From contig NBAY01000048.1 of the NCBI GenBank assembly GCA_002794775.1, positions 124,001-188,000 of the forward strand: a DNA stretch of 64,000 nucleotides, read 5' to 3'. Positions 13,441 through 25,176 of this stretch are shown piece by piece. This DNA comes from Porodaedalea pini. Its lineage: Eukaryota > Basidiomycota > Agaricomycetes > Hymenochaetales > Hymenochaetaceae. The notes under the pieces are model-generated. The model was not told where the DNA came from. It was given only the letters and a program-made list of their open reading frames with translations, and ran no database searches. The translations under genes were made by a program, and so were the position numbers. Positions within the stretch are counted from its first letter, which is position 1, and each line of letters opens with the position of its first letter.

Positions 13441-13447
13441 TATAAGA
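13441..13447 (+). promoter_or_regulatory. TATA-like element
   Basis: TATAAGA, 108 bases before the start codon at 13555. It is followed by a strongly pyrimidine-rich leader (13470-13550), the usual arrangement of a highly expressed fungal promoter. Confidence 0.4.
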
Positions 13448-13554
13448 GGAAGGAGTAAACTGGATCCAGTCCTCTTTCGTCTCTGCTTCCCATCAACTCG
13501 TTCAACCCCCCTCTCCCCGTTCCTCGCAACGTTCTCCCCGTCGTCCCCACCGAC

Positions 13555-14876
13555 ATGCTGCTCGTCCAGCAACCTCAGCACCCATCTTCAGTATCTCTCA
13601 TGCCGTTCGCAAAGCAATTCAGCTCGTCGCCCAACCACAGGCGCAACCCTTCCGCGCCAGCCGCAGTCGTACAGGGTCAAGTACAGCCAACGAAGACGCC
13701 TGGCCTGCTTTCTCTCTCCAAGCCCCCAGCGGTACGCCAGCCTCGCCATGCGACGCCTAGGCAGCCCAAGTCGAAGCCCCAGCTGCCTCAACAGCATCAG
13801 GCATCGTCTCCAGAGAGGCAGCGCGGCAGGAACAACTCGGCGAAAGATAAGTCGGCGAGGTGGGTGTTTGTCTGATTGGACTTGCGCAAAGTAGTCTGGC
13901 GTGCAGGCCGCTGAACTGGAGATTTTTTTTTTGGTGCAGACCCGCTTCAAAACCCCGTGCTGGACATGGTGGACGTGCACGCCAACCGTCCCCTTCACCT
14001 ATTCCGTCACCCGAGCAGGCATCGACTGATGAGACCGTTGCTGTCTCCGTTCCATCTAAATCTGCTTCTACAACGGCTATTGTTTCAAACTGTAAATCTT
14101 CTGTAGCGACGACGGTTTTGAGCGCCCCATCGGGCCGCCTCGCCAAGCGTCGCAATCGTACCTCCCTTCCCTTCCCGTCGGCGACTTCGACGCCCTCTGT
14201 AGCCCCTAAGGCAGCAAAGCGCAGCCAGACTCCACCCGCTCGCGCCAAACCTGTCCCAGTTCCCGTCAAGGCAATGATGAACAGCCTGCCGTTTTCGCAG
14301 TCGGACCCAGTCCTTTCCCATTTCCCTCGTGTGCCTGCGCGTCGCGGAGGAGCGGATGTTTTCCCTATCTGCGACGACAACGATGGGGACGATGACGACG
14401 ATATGGAGCGTCCCTCGACGCCCTCGCCAGCCAGTCGCAAGGAGGGCGCTGGCATGTGGCAGCAAACTTCGCTGTTCAAATCGGACGCCGAGGAGAATGG
14501 GCCGCGCACGGCGCCCATCAGCATGAAGGAGGGTGTGGCGAAGCAGTATTTCCCCTCGCCTGTACCCTCGCCGTCTCGTCCAGAGCACAAGCGCACGCCG
14601 AGCGTCCCTGTAGACGGCATGTTCGAGCTTTCGTTTGGGTCTAACAACGAGCTCAATGTTACAGAGATGAGCGCGCTCTTTGGCCACGCGTCATCTCATC
14701 GCTCGAGATATGATGGCTCAGTGCGCTCGTCAAGTACGCCGCTCAGGAAGCCTGACCCTGTGTTCAACAAGTTTGCGAGTCCGATGTTCCAGAACAGCCC
14801 GAGCCCCGAGCATCTCCCTCCGCCGACGTTCTCTCTGGCGAAGATGAAGAAGGCGCTCGTTGCCCAGGCAAACTGA
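13555..14876 (+). CDS. Disordered protein with PNRC/EDC1-like decapping motif
   Basis: Two exons, 13555-13859 and 13940-14876, giving 413 residues. The protein is rich in Pro, Ser, Ala and basic residues, with an acidic run (DDNDGDDDDD) in the middle and no folded domain. Near the C terminus, about residues 380-399, it carries FASPMFQNSPSPEHLPPPTF. This fits the PNRC/EDC1 short motif (Y/F-A-G/S-x2-F, then SPxPxxLPxPxF), which in known members binds the Dcp1 EVH1 domain and stimulates Dcp2. The usual Gly is Ser here. By inference it is a cytoplasmic mRNA-decapping enhancer. Splicing is supported by a GTGGGT donor, a T9 run and a GTGCAG acceptor. A second intron appears to lie just after the stop codon. 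The alternative is a disordered protein with a chance proline motif. Confidence 0.72.
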
Positions 14877-14896
14877 GTCATCATTCGGCCTATCGG

Positions 14897-14953
14897 GTGA
14901 GCTCCCGATTGGATCCGTTGTGACGTAATTATTGCTTACCAATATTGTCTCAG
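14897..14953 (+). other. Probable intron in the 3' untranslated region
   Basis: Donor GTGAGC, branch-like GCTTACC and acceptor TCTCAG, 57 nt, starting 20 bases after the stop codon of the PNRC-motif gene. Size and signals match the coding introns of the window. Confidence 0.55.
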
Positions 14954-17296
14954 ATAGGACCCGGGATTCATGTCGCTCACTCACTCCTTTGCTTCATTCC
15001 GCGTCGACCGCGATACATTATTCTTTTTTTGAAGATTAACTTATCACTTTCGACGCATAATCTTGCACCCACCATCCTCTGTGCAGCTTTTTTCGAATCC
15101 CTTGTCCCCCAACCATCGGCATCTGATTTTTACCGGCATATTTGGCATCCTCGCTTTAGGACACCCTCTCGGCTTACTTTGCGCACACTCGCTCTGGCTA
15201 GTCCGCCGCTTTGGACGGCTGGCGAGTTTGCGTACTCGCACTTGATTTGTTTCTTGGCCATTGTTTGCAGCATTAACAGCACTTACGACGTCATGCCACT
15301 GGCCCGCCGCTTCTGGGTCATCAATTCCGAATGTCTCAATCTCAAGTGCTCGGCATTATTTCTCTTTTCTCCATTTCTTATCCAGTATCGACTCGTCTTT
15401 TCTCTCGCTCGATATCTCAATGTGCCAATACCTCGCATTCTCGCATTGCTGTCATTCACTCCATTCCACCCTCCCCATCACCCCTCGGTCCGCATCGCAT
15501 CAAGTATAACATATAACTCCATCACTCCTACGACATCAAGACAAGACTTTCGCCCCCTCCGTTATAAATTGCTATACCTTGCTTTCGATCCGTCTTCCGT
15601 GTACGGGGTGGTGGCGGGCCGAGGATTGCTGATGGACTCGACTCAGTATCTATCGCACGCGCGCTTGACCCAGGTCGTCAACACATGCCTGGCGGCATTC
15701 CGGTGTGCAGCTCGCGTAGACGCTCGCATCGATCGGGTCGGCAAGACGTTCTAGAGCTCCTTCTACCTTGTCTTCTCCTTCCCCCACCCTTCTTCACTTC
15801 TTTGCCTGAAAAGCCCGTTCTATCCTATTCCTTTATCTTATTTGGTGGTATCCCGCGGTTTTTGCTGTATCGTTCGGCGCAGACTGCGCGTTGTATATCA
15901 TTGTCTCGGTTTTTTTGCCACCTCCCGTTTTCCTTTCTTATTTCTCCACCTTGCCGCTTTCATCAATCAAACCCCAATAACCGTTCCCGATTTAAAACCT
16001 TCTCGTCTTTAATGGTTATCGATGGCGTTTTCTTTTTTTCTCCCCTTCCTTTTTCTTTCCTGCTCGCGCCGCCCTGCCGTATTGTATTCTACCTTTCTTC
16101 CCAGCGCTGTCCTACCGGCCCGAAACAATTCAACCATACGGGCGGGCACGAGGTCGCGCGCTTTCCCCATTATCGTTTCTTTTACATCGCTTAACTCGGA
16201 CTCTCTGTCTTAGGCTTCCACTGTCTTTTTCTTGTCCCCTTCATGAACAACTTTTTGTTTCCATATACCTAGACGCAATCTGTGCATTAGTTGGAGCATT
16301 TCTCTTCTACCTCTTCTTTGATTCCTCCTTCCCCCTCACTTCACTTTATTCCGACCTTACCCCCTCCCTTACATCCGAAACCCCTGCATTTTATTTTTCT
16401 TTGTATGGTACTACCGGAGTTGCTCTTCTGGAGGTGGAGAAGAGGTGTTAATGTGCGTTTCCCGCTGCCCTTTCAACTTGTTTTCGCTTTGCTGACTTTC
16501 GCTCGCGACTTAGATTTTCTCTGTTCCGGCGACGATGCACCGGCCTTGCGCACGAATCTACAGCTAGCATACGCGACCCTCGTCAATACTCGTCGTTCAT
16601 GCTCGGCTGCTTTTGGTCGATCCGCCGCCGCCGCCGATTCACACTCCTGCATCAATCGCGCATCGCGCGACCATCAGTTAACACGACTTACTATTCAACT
16701 ACACACTCGTTTATTCAAGACATCCGCTCGTATTTCTTTCTATCGGTGCGGGGATGGCGTCTTCGTTGTCGTAGCCAGTACTGGAGCGAAGGCGCCTCTC
16801 GTTTATCCTGTTCTATGCACCCATATCCTGTCGACCCCCCGCCTTCTTGTTCCCCTCGACATCTCCCAATACAATTCAATCCTGTCGCATCACATCACAT
16901 CACCCGCCTCTTCCATCCCCTTCATTGTTTTTCATTTTCTCACTCCTAGACTTTGCATTCGGTCCTGCTTCATAGGATCTTGATGAAGGAAGGTGGAAGT
17001 TTGGTCAAGCAAAAACGAGAACGGGAGGAAGGTTAGGGTTGACGATGGTGATGGTATCCTGTTCTCGAAATAATTAGTTATCAGACAATCGTCGCCTTTG
17101 TGTATTGCTAGTATGTTATATGGGGAACTTGAATGGCGTTTTCAAGTTATTGTTGTGTGAGTTGTTTGTTTGTGAGTTTGGCTCGTGAACAGAAAGTAAA
17201 GTTTTCTTTTGCATGATTTACCATTAAGCAAGGGCTGTCTTCTGCTTCGTCACCTATCTACCCCTTGACGCTACGTAGACGCTCTGCCCGAGCTGA
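14954..17296. other. Pyrimidine-rich transcribed-looking stretch
   Basis: From about 14950 to 16980 the plus strand is dominated by C and T. This gives long stop-poor frames (14945-15754, 15685-16194, 16291-16983) whose translations are Ser/Leu/Phe/Pro/Arg-rich and match nothing. The composition turns A/G-rich from 16980. I read it as a long 3' untranslated region or a non-coding RNA rather than protein genes. The last 300 bases hold nothing visible before the F-box pseudogene. Confidence 0.45.
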
Positions 17297-18802
17297 ATGG
17301 CGCCCAAGTCGAAGCTCTTGGACGTTCGTCAAGATGTGCTCCTCAGAATTCTTTACGAGTGGGATGTAAAGGAAATTCTGAGCCTAGAAAGGGCAGGGTG
17401 ATTAATGCCGGCTGATCTGTTGCTTATGCACATATCTGTGGCACTTTACGCGTTGGAGGCACGTCACCTCTGGCTCGTCAATTAGGCGATCTCGATCAAG
17501 CCTGTGTGCACCGGATCTACCGCCGCACGTCGATGTCAATATCAACGTTCTCAATTGCGCGCAGCTTCGTGAAGTCGTCACTAGGGCAGTATACGCGTGT
17601 ACGACTCGACGATAAAGGGGCTGTCGTCGACAGTTGCGTATACACTCCGGAAGAGTGATTGTCCCCAGCGTATCCGCAGACTCGAAGAAAACGCACGCTG
17701 CATTGTTTCGATTTGTCAGGGTCTCGCATGGCGGTCGTTGGGAGAGAGACTACCGCGGAGGGCTTATGCTATGACATCGAATCTTGTATAGTCGGTCTCG
17801 AGAATGCAGACCAGTGCATATGGTCCTTTGGCCTCTCGACCGAGTACGGAAGTAAACATTGGTCAATGGTCAAATATTTTGATTTCGACGTCTATCGAGA
17901 TGGAGGTATAACTTTAGCCTTGGAGACTTGCGGAGCTGGCAATCCCGAGAGGAGGAACTCCAAGGCATGTTGAAGAGTTTAGTTGTTCCGTCATTCGTCA
18001 TACACTCAAACTTATTCTCTGCAGTTTCTCGCGTATATACAGACTCCCATCTCCGAAATCCGACAGTTTATGCAAAAAAACTTTGATCTCTTCAATGAGA
18101 CTCAGCAAAAAATCGCAAACCTGGGGAAAGTCGCTATGTGCGACCTCCGGAGAATTTGCTGTATTCGTCAGTCCTAGGGAGTATGTCATAGTCGTGAACT
18201 AGAAGGAAGAGCGAATGGTGAGAATCAAGTGCTTTGTGAGTAGTTCCCCATTGATCCGGAATATTGCTGACTTCTTTCAATACATTCGTATCATCCTAGT
18301 AATCGTCGATGCCCCCCACTCCTACGTCTAAACCGATTCTTATCTACTTCTCAGTAACTCGCAGATGGTTTCGATTGGCATTCATAATTCGGATTATAGC
18401 TTGGTCGCCTTCCGTGCCGTATTCAACACGAATGAGTCAGGATCGAGGAAGTGGCAGTTACTCAGTGTAAAGAGACCCTCGGAGTTTAGCCATACTTCTC
18501 TCTATCTCCAATCTATGGCTGAGGCAACTGAGACAACCTTAGAACTGTCTCAGTCTGGGTGCCTCCTGATCACCTTGCAACACGAAGACGTCTTGAAAGG
18601 ACAGGTTGCGTTTGGGCTGGAAGGCTGGATTCCGATCCATCGCCGCAAATATGCCTTGCTTGCACTCGACCACCAGGGAAATATTACTGTTCCGCGCCTT
18701 CCACAGCATACAACGACAATTCCAGACCGATCAATAGTCGAGGATCCGGATATACTGGATCCTAAGGTCGAAGTAATGGTGGAAGACTGCATTGAAGAGT
18801 AG
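17297..18802 (+). pseudogene. Decayed F-box gene, related to the two downstream
   Basis: The first exon starts ATGGCGCCC and encodes LLDVRQDVLLRILYEWDV followed by LSLER, the same F-box start as the genes at 19799 and 23554. Where those have a GTAAGT donor after the Arg codon, this copy has GCAGGG. In the next part the shared words RHLWL, DQAC and PPHVDVNIN can be followed, but in three different frames, with a TAG after LWLVN. So there are at least two frameshifts plus a lost donor. Open stretches at 17659-17973 and 18365-18802 continue the protein-like sequence. I infer a pseudogene and the oldest member of the cluster. Unrecognised exons could rescue part of it. Confidence 0.6.
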
Positions 18803-19798
18803 CTCATGCCGACTCTGTTCGTATCATATGATATTCAGAAGGTATGTGTAAACACTAAATCGCCTTTGATATATGGATGGACTCAACTATTATAGGTTGA
18901 TTTAACTGGAAGGACTATCCCATTTGGATGTCGGAGACTCGGAGGCGTCGATGCACTTGAAGAATTTTCGCTTCTTAAAAACAGCAAAGACGAAGTCGGG
19001 TTTAAATCTTGTATTCCATTCTTCTCTATCTACGCATGCCCTTCTATCCTTTAGCACTCTTCCCGAGAGCATTACTCTTTGGGTCTCTCTCTGACTTTGA
19101 TACACCTCCGTTTTCTTTCCTTGGTTTGTTGAATGTGTCTTCATTGAGAAAGCCATTGTCAGAAAATGAGTATTGTATCACGACGTGTTCTTATCTACGT
19201 TGACAGATTTCGAAGGTTAGATTTTCCGTTCTGCTAACTTTACACCTTTATTCGAGTTATCCTTTTCGGTGTAATGAAAGACCTGGAAGAAAAGAAAGTT
19301 GTACAGCCTTAGGGATAATATCAATTATAAGAATGAGAGTACCGTTTTCCTGAGATTGCCGCTATTTTCCAATGCTGGAGCTAGTCGTAGCCTGACAATT
19401 AATAGTCAGACCATCCGAGTCAAGTTATTTGAGCAGCAGCTTTCTGAACTTGACGCTGGCAGGTCCCGCGTTACGTGTACGAACTGCTGTAAAGTTCAAA
19501 GTCCGCTACGGCAGTTACCTTGCAGAACGAGATGCTAACGGCAGAGCATCACATGACACTTGAAAAGCAAATGGAAGTTTTCAAACTGCAAAAACAGTCA
19601 TAAAACTGAAAGAACTAGTACTGGTACTGTCAGCTTTACTATGCAGTAAAGTACTGTCATGCGTTGCATTGATTTATATGCACAAGACTGATACAGTGAT
19701 GTCTTTGTTATCATCATACTATTATGCCCTTCAACGGGAAGATCGTCTGAATTCCTTGCAGAAGTACACCGACTTCAAATACCGGCTTTACAATATTA
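18803..19798. other. Intergenic interval
   Basis: Between the F-box pseudogene and the first intact F-box gene. Only short frames, AT-rich towards the right. Nothing else seen. Confidence 0.5.
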
Positions 19799-21485
19799 AT
19801 GCGTCTCCTTGACGCCCCCAAAGACATACTTCTCAATGTCTTTTGTCTATTGCAGATACAAGATCTTCTAGCCTTGGAAAGAGTAAGTTATATATTTTCT
19901 CAAATGTGTCTCTCCTCGTTGATCCCTCCCACTCCGCCGGTTGGTTTTGGTCTCGAAAGACATGTTCTTTCTTGCGGACTGCTGTCGCCTCACGATACTT
20001 GTGGCTTTCGCAGTTTCAAAGATTGGTTGACCAGGCCTGTACCCCTGGACTGCCGTCGTATGTCGATATCGAGCAACACCGCTACTCCGAAATTCGCTCT
20101 TTAGTCTTGGGAACTCATCGATGGATCAAATCGCATAGCGACTCGAAACGTGACCAGACTTCAGTCTCCGTAAAGAGCAAAACTATCGTCATGATTGAGA
20201 CTCCACGTAACGTTGTCCGCTTGTCAGATAATCCGAGGAAATTCTTCTACCGCCTTACTCCAGGAGGGAAATTGCTGTTTCTTGTCGACCGCGGTTGTCT
20301 GGAAGTATTTGACGTGCAGGAAGGTGTCTGCGTATGGAATCACGCTCCATCCAACAACGAGAAAGATGTCAAGTTGATGGGATTTGCTTTCGAAGGATGC
20401 TCAGATACAACCTTAAGGATTTTCATTGTCTCTCTTGACTCCAAGGCAAATTCAATGTCAGTTCTCCCACTTTAGACTGTAAAGGACGATTACTTACTCC
20501 CTTTCATCAGATTACTTGAGCTCTTCCAGTTGGAAGGAGAGTTGGAAGGAGGGGAAGGGGAAGGCAAGGTTGTGGTCCACCCAATTGCTCAGGACACAAG
20601 TCAGAGAGGACCAGACGATTCGGTTTACATACGTAGTGTCTGCATGGGCGGAGATTTTACCGCCATGTTTATGATCTCAATCCAGACACGGTCGGTTATA
20701 ATTTGGAACTGGAAGACGGGAGAATTATCGGATATAATCCTTGTATGTGTCATTTTATTTTACGGAACCAGGCAAGAGTCTAACTAACTCCCGCCTTTCC
20801 GGGGTGCTAGAGCAGCGATGCCGATCTTTATAATCTTCAAATCATGCGCGGTCACCTGTTCTACACACTATACTCGAAAACTACACACTGGAGACTGGAG
20901 ACGTTCTCCCTCCGACAGTTTGAAGACTCTGCGCCATTGATATACCTTACAGACATCAAGAGCTCTTACTTTGATATTAGTTCTTTGTATTCATGGTTGA
21001 CGGGCACACCACAGATTGTTCTGTACGATCTCTCGCGCTTTGGCACCACCAAGGCAATTAAGATTGTGTTGGTCGCTAAAGTCTTCTACGAAACCGTCCA
21101 GATGTCTGTTCATGTCGCAGACCACTTCGAATTCGCATTGGAGCATAGCGATACGTGCAAACCTACCCCAAGTCCTATACGGCATATACGAACTGTTCGG
21201 CCTGTTATGTGTGATCCGTTTACGTCTACTGTCGTCTTAGCCGCATCACTGTCAGGATGCGTGGTCCGCAACGCGAACGACGTCGTGTATGGTAACCAGT
21301 GGAGGCTGCAACCAAACGCCTCTATTCGTCTTCTGGGGTTCAACGAACAAGGAGAATTCTACCGCTCCACTTTCGACGGTTGGACGCAAACTTCTGGTGT
21401 AGTTGCGGAATTTGGTTGTGGTGCTATCGTCCAGTCGATATTGGAAGATGGTCCCAAGCGCATTGTGATTCATAACCTCATCTGA
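19799..21485 (+). CDS. F-box protein, duplicate 1
   Basis: Exons 19799-19882, 19960-20456, 20511-20742 and 20811-21485; phases agree and give 495 residues. The F-box spans about residues 2-48: LLDAPKDILLNVFCLLQIQD, then LLALER, joined by splicing to TCSFLRTAVASRYLW. The rest looks like a beta-rich propeller-like region (LTPGGKLLFLVDRGCLEVFD, VIIWNWKTGE, VLYDLSRFG), as in many Agaricomycete F-box proteins. By family it would bind Skp1 and present a substrate to an SCF ubiquitin ligase; the substrate is unknown. It is nearly superimposable on the gene at 23554: exons 1 and 2 have identical lengths (84 and 497 nt). The acceptor at 19959 was chosen because it rebuilds the end of the F-box. Its 3' side carries copied MAK5 sequence. 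Confidence 0.85.
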
Positions 21486-21659
21486 TATTTGTTATTTAGC
21501 GAAGTTTGGATATCAAATCAAAAGACTTCTGACAAACATTTTCTAGTCTGACGAGTCGATAAAACAACTATAATCTAAGTGCGCTGTGTTTTATGAGGTA
21601 AGGGAAAACTATGGGATACCAAGCCGAGTACTCAGCATAACAAGCTTTCCGAGGACAGC

Positions 21660-21894
21660 ACTAAGAGTCAAGCCACTCCATTCTTCCTCTATTTCCTTCG
21701 GCTTCCGCTTCTTAGTCAAGCCTTTAGCATTGACTAGATTATCCTTTGCCTCTCCTTGCTTAAATCCTAGCATCTCATCACCTCCTGTCCAAGTCAGAAT
21801 CATAGATAGTGTTTGTAATGAGAAATCACACACCCTCTGTGTCCAGTAACTCAGACATGACACTGTGTGTACCTGAAGTAATATACTTTTTTCA
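21660..21894 (-). pseudogene. Orphan 3' end of MAK5
   Basis: Read on the minus strand it reproduces the last exon, last intron and part of the exon before it of the MAK5 gene at 25352-27880 (GDEMLGFK, then [17 protein letters not shown]). A one-base loss near the end shifts the frame past the normal stop. There is no promoter or upstream coding sequence. The right half has lost CpG sites that the live gene keeps. Confidence 0.85.
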
Positions 21895-23430
21895 GAACAC
21901 TGCTGATCCACCTAGCCCCAGAACACAGCTACAGTGCTGGAGACTGCTCAATCCTGATATAATGCATTTATCATGAGTTTGAAAGCATGAATTTTACCAG
22001 AGATAATGTTTTCTGAGCAGTAGGAACCACAGGAGAAATTGGCTGATCTATGAGTTTCAGCAGTGCATCAAAGCAGCACATTAAGCAAATAATGCAACTG
22101 TAAGCCTGCTGGAGCATTCTTACTATTCTGACATGTTGCTGACCTTCCAAACATCATGATGTGACTTTGAGGTACTGAGCATCCAGCATTCTGAGACACA
22201 CAAACTCCAGAACACAACTGTGTAGCTGTACCATGATTATGATGAATTCAAGTCTGAGTGAGTCCAAGACTTGGTAGCAGTGCAGCCTCTGGACCTTTGG
22301 AGCCTGGCACATTATATTCTGTTCATATATTTTCATATACCCTTTGCTGCCTGACCCATCTGAAGCTCAGATGCACTCACACCAAGTTGCATCATACTTC
22401 AGCATGTGTCAGACCAACAATTTATGTTCTGAGAGTAATTCTCAACAGATTCCTTTTGTGGGCTTAAGTGTTGGCACTATCTGGTGCCTTCCAGCAACAC
22501 AGATTTAGTCTGTAAATACATAGTAAATTCATATGATATTTCTTTTGCAAGTTGTAATACTCTACTCAAATATAAAATGCCTCAGACCTGTTTTTCTATT
22601 GTCAACACCATTCCACAAGCAGTATCTCACTTGTCAGACACACACTGTCCAATGAAAAATGAGGGGAGAATGAGAAAAATAATGTCTGCCTATGGGTCAC
22701 AAATTCTGCCATGTCAAAAAAAAAAAAAAAGGGTGATTCTACTGTCTCACAAAAGTGAACATTTTGGTAGCAACCTCTTGCAATTTGTGGCAGATATCTC
22801 TCCTTATTCTTCTCACAATTTGCCACTTGTGCAGATTGTGATAGAGTAAAATCACAGTCATATGCAAAATTGCAGCCAAATGGGCTCTTATGCATTTAGC
22901 TGTAAGGAACATATTTGGCAGCTTTTATGGAGAAAAAATGTGTTGTTGAAAAGATATGAGCAAACCAACATTTGAGGCTCAAAATGAGCTTTACTACTCC
23001 TTGCAACACCCAATTTCCCACCAAATGTCATGTTACTAGCAAGACTGTGACAGAGTTTGTCATGCATATGCACTTCATCACCCTATCATGTACATTCAAT
23101 CATTTCTGCTGAATGCAAAACAGCATATCAAGCTTTCAAAAATTGCACATAGCTTTCTCACATGTTTTGCCAAATACTTTATTTTTAATTTGATTTTTAC
23201 ATCTACTTGATAGAGCTCTAGATGAGTCAAACAATTTACATTTCTCAGGAAATGAGCAAATTCTGCCTCATTCTGAAAAAGTGTTGATAATATCTCAATT
23301 CTGAACCTGACCACTCCATTTTTTTTACTGCAGCCTTACTGAGTGGATTACAAAATTCTTAAAGTATTTTTGTGGTGAGGAGACAGCTAGAAGGGGTGAG
23401 ATGGTGAGACAGTGAGGCTGTTGCAAGGAC
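21710..23430. other. CpG-free AT-rich island
   Basis: I found no CG dinucleotide from about 21710 to 23431, whereas both flanks have them at normal frequency. TG and CA are abundant. It contains A15 near 22714 and no coding frame of substance. It probably represents a heavily methylated and deaminated old insertion between the two duplicate units; the original element is no longer recognisable. Confidence 0.75.
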
Positions 23431-23553
23431 CGGTCCAAGACTGTATTGTACGTACCCTGTTGTTTACAACAGCAGAAGTATACACAATCATGTGATGAAC
23501 TCACATACTTTTTGCAGTCAGCCGCGACTTTCGTGTGTCTTACCCACGTTACG

Positions 23554-25176
23554 ATGCATCTCCTCGATGCCCCCAAAGACGTACTTCTCAATATCGTTTA
23601 TCTATTGCAGATACGAGATCTTCTAACCTTGGAAAGAGTGAGTTATATATCCTCCCATATGAGTCTCTTCACTGATTAGCTCCCCCATTTTGCTCTCGAA
23701 AGACGTGTTCTTCCTTGCGGGCTGTTCTCGCCTCACGATACTTGTGGCTTTCGAAGCTTCGATTCTTTATTGACCAGGCCTGTACCCCTGGACTGCCGTC
23801 ATATATCAATATTGAACAACTCTGCTACTCCGAGATTCGCTCTTTGGTCTTGGGAACTCATCGATGGATCAAGTTGCGTAACGACTCTAAACGTTACCAG
23901 ACTCCAGTCTCCATAAAGAGCAAGACTACCATCCCGATTGAGACTCCATGTAACGCTGGCCGCTTGTCAGACATCCCGAGGGAGTTCGTCCATCGTCTTA
24001 CTCCAGGAGGGAAACTGTTGTTTCTTGCCGACTGCGGTTGTCTGGAAGTATATGACGTGCAGGAAGGTGTCTGCGTATGGAATCATGCTCCGTCCAACGA
24101 CGAAAAGGATATCAAGTTGATGGGATTTGCTTTCGAAGGATCCTTGGATACAACCTTTAGGATTTTTATTGTCTCTCTTGACCCCAAGGCAAATTCAGTG
24201 TTAGTTCTCCTACTTTAGGTCGTGAAAGACGTTTCTTAAGTCTTCATTAGATTGCTCGAGCTCTTCCAATTGGAAGGAGGGCAAGGGGAAGACAAGTTTA
24301 TAGTCCACCCAGTTGCCCGGGACACAAACCAGAGAAGATTAGACGACTCGGTTTACATACATAGCGTCTGCATGAGCGGAGATTTTACCGCCATGTTTAT
24401 GACCTCAACCCAGACCCGGTCGGTCGTAATTTGGAACTGGAAGACGGGAGAACTATCGGATATAACTCTTGTATGTGTCATTTTATTTTACGGAACCAAG
24501 CAAGAGTCTTACTAACCCCTCTCTGTTTCCGGTGTCTTAGAACAGCGATGCTGATCTTTATGATCTTCAAATCATGCGCACTCACCTATTCTATATATCA
24601 CGCTTGAAATCAGGAGACTTCAAACTGGAGACGTTCTCCCTCCGACAGTTTGAAGACTCTGCGCCATTGATAAACTTTGCAGACATCAAGAGCTCTTCCT
24701 TTGAGATCATTTCTCTATATTCCTTGTTGATGTGTGGGCCCTACATTGTTCTGTACGATCTCTCGCGCTTTGGCACGACCCAGATGATTAAGATAGTGCT
24801 TTTCGCCACGGCCTACCACCCTTTCTTACTATTCGTTCCTGTCGCAGACCACTTCGAATTCGCATTGGAGCATACCGATGAGTGCAAGTCTACCCCGGGT
24901 CCTATACGGCATATGCGAACTGTTCGGCCTAATAAACGTAATTCATTTATCGATACTGTCGTCTTGGCAGCATCGCTGTCAGGATGCGTGGTTCACGATA
25001 ATGAGCGGAAGCGCCTTTCAGTCGGCATTAGACTTCTAGGGCCCACCGATCAAAGCAAGCTCTTCAGCGATTGGGCGCAGACTTTTGATATGGTGGCAGA
25101 ACTTGGTTGTGGTGCTATTGTCCAGTCGACATTGGAAGATGGTCCCAAGCGCATTGTGATTCATCGCTTCGTCTAA
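23554..25176 (+). CDS. F-box protein, duplicate 2
   Basis: Exons 23554-23637, 23703-24199, 24251-24470 and 24541-25176, giving 478 residues. The F-box is LLDAPKDVLLNIVYLLQIRD with LLTLER, spliced to TCSSLRAVLASRYLW. The remainder parallels duplicate 1 (LTPGGKLLFLADCGCLEVYD, VVIWNWKTGE), but is shorter near the C terminus, where about 13 residues around VHDNERKR differ from or are absent relative to duplicate 1. It lies tail to tail with MAK5, only 175 bp between stop codons, so its transcript probably overlaps the MAK5 3' end. This unit keeps the original MAK5 neighbour and is likely the parental copy. The expected role is an SCF substrate receptor with unknown target. Confidence 0.85.

Larger units (their letters stand above)
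9353..13554. other. 4.2 kb without a confident gene
   Basis: Several frames of 100-150 codons overlap one another on both strands (10177-10575, 12306-12795, 12404-12859, 12792-13229), but none shows family motifs, a splice pattern or composition like the real genes. From 12560 to 12640 there is a short tandem run of the word GGAATCTG. The stretch from 12140 to 12240 is pyrimidine-rich, like a promoter leader, yet no gene follows it. Possible traces of a decayed minus-strand gene at 9590-10130 are listed separately. Confidence 0.5.
19799..21894. repeat. Segmental duplication, unit 1
   Basis: Matches 23554-25590 from the F-box start codon through the F-box gene, its 3' flank and the 3' end of MAK5. 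Homology stops near 21894, in the middle of what corresponds to MAK5 exon 7. This unit is the derived copy, because it holds only the tail of MAK5. Confidence 0.85.

Noticed and set aside
14945..16983. Three long plus-strand frames (270, 170 and 230 codons)
   Set aside because: They arise from C/T-rich composition, have no domain, no splice pattern and overlapping alternatives in other frames.
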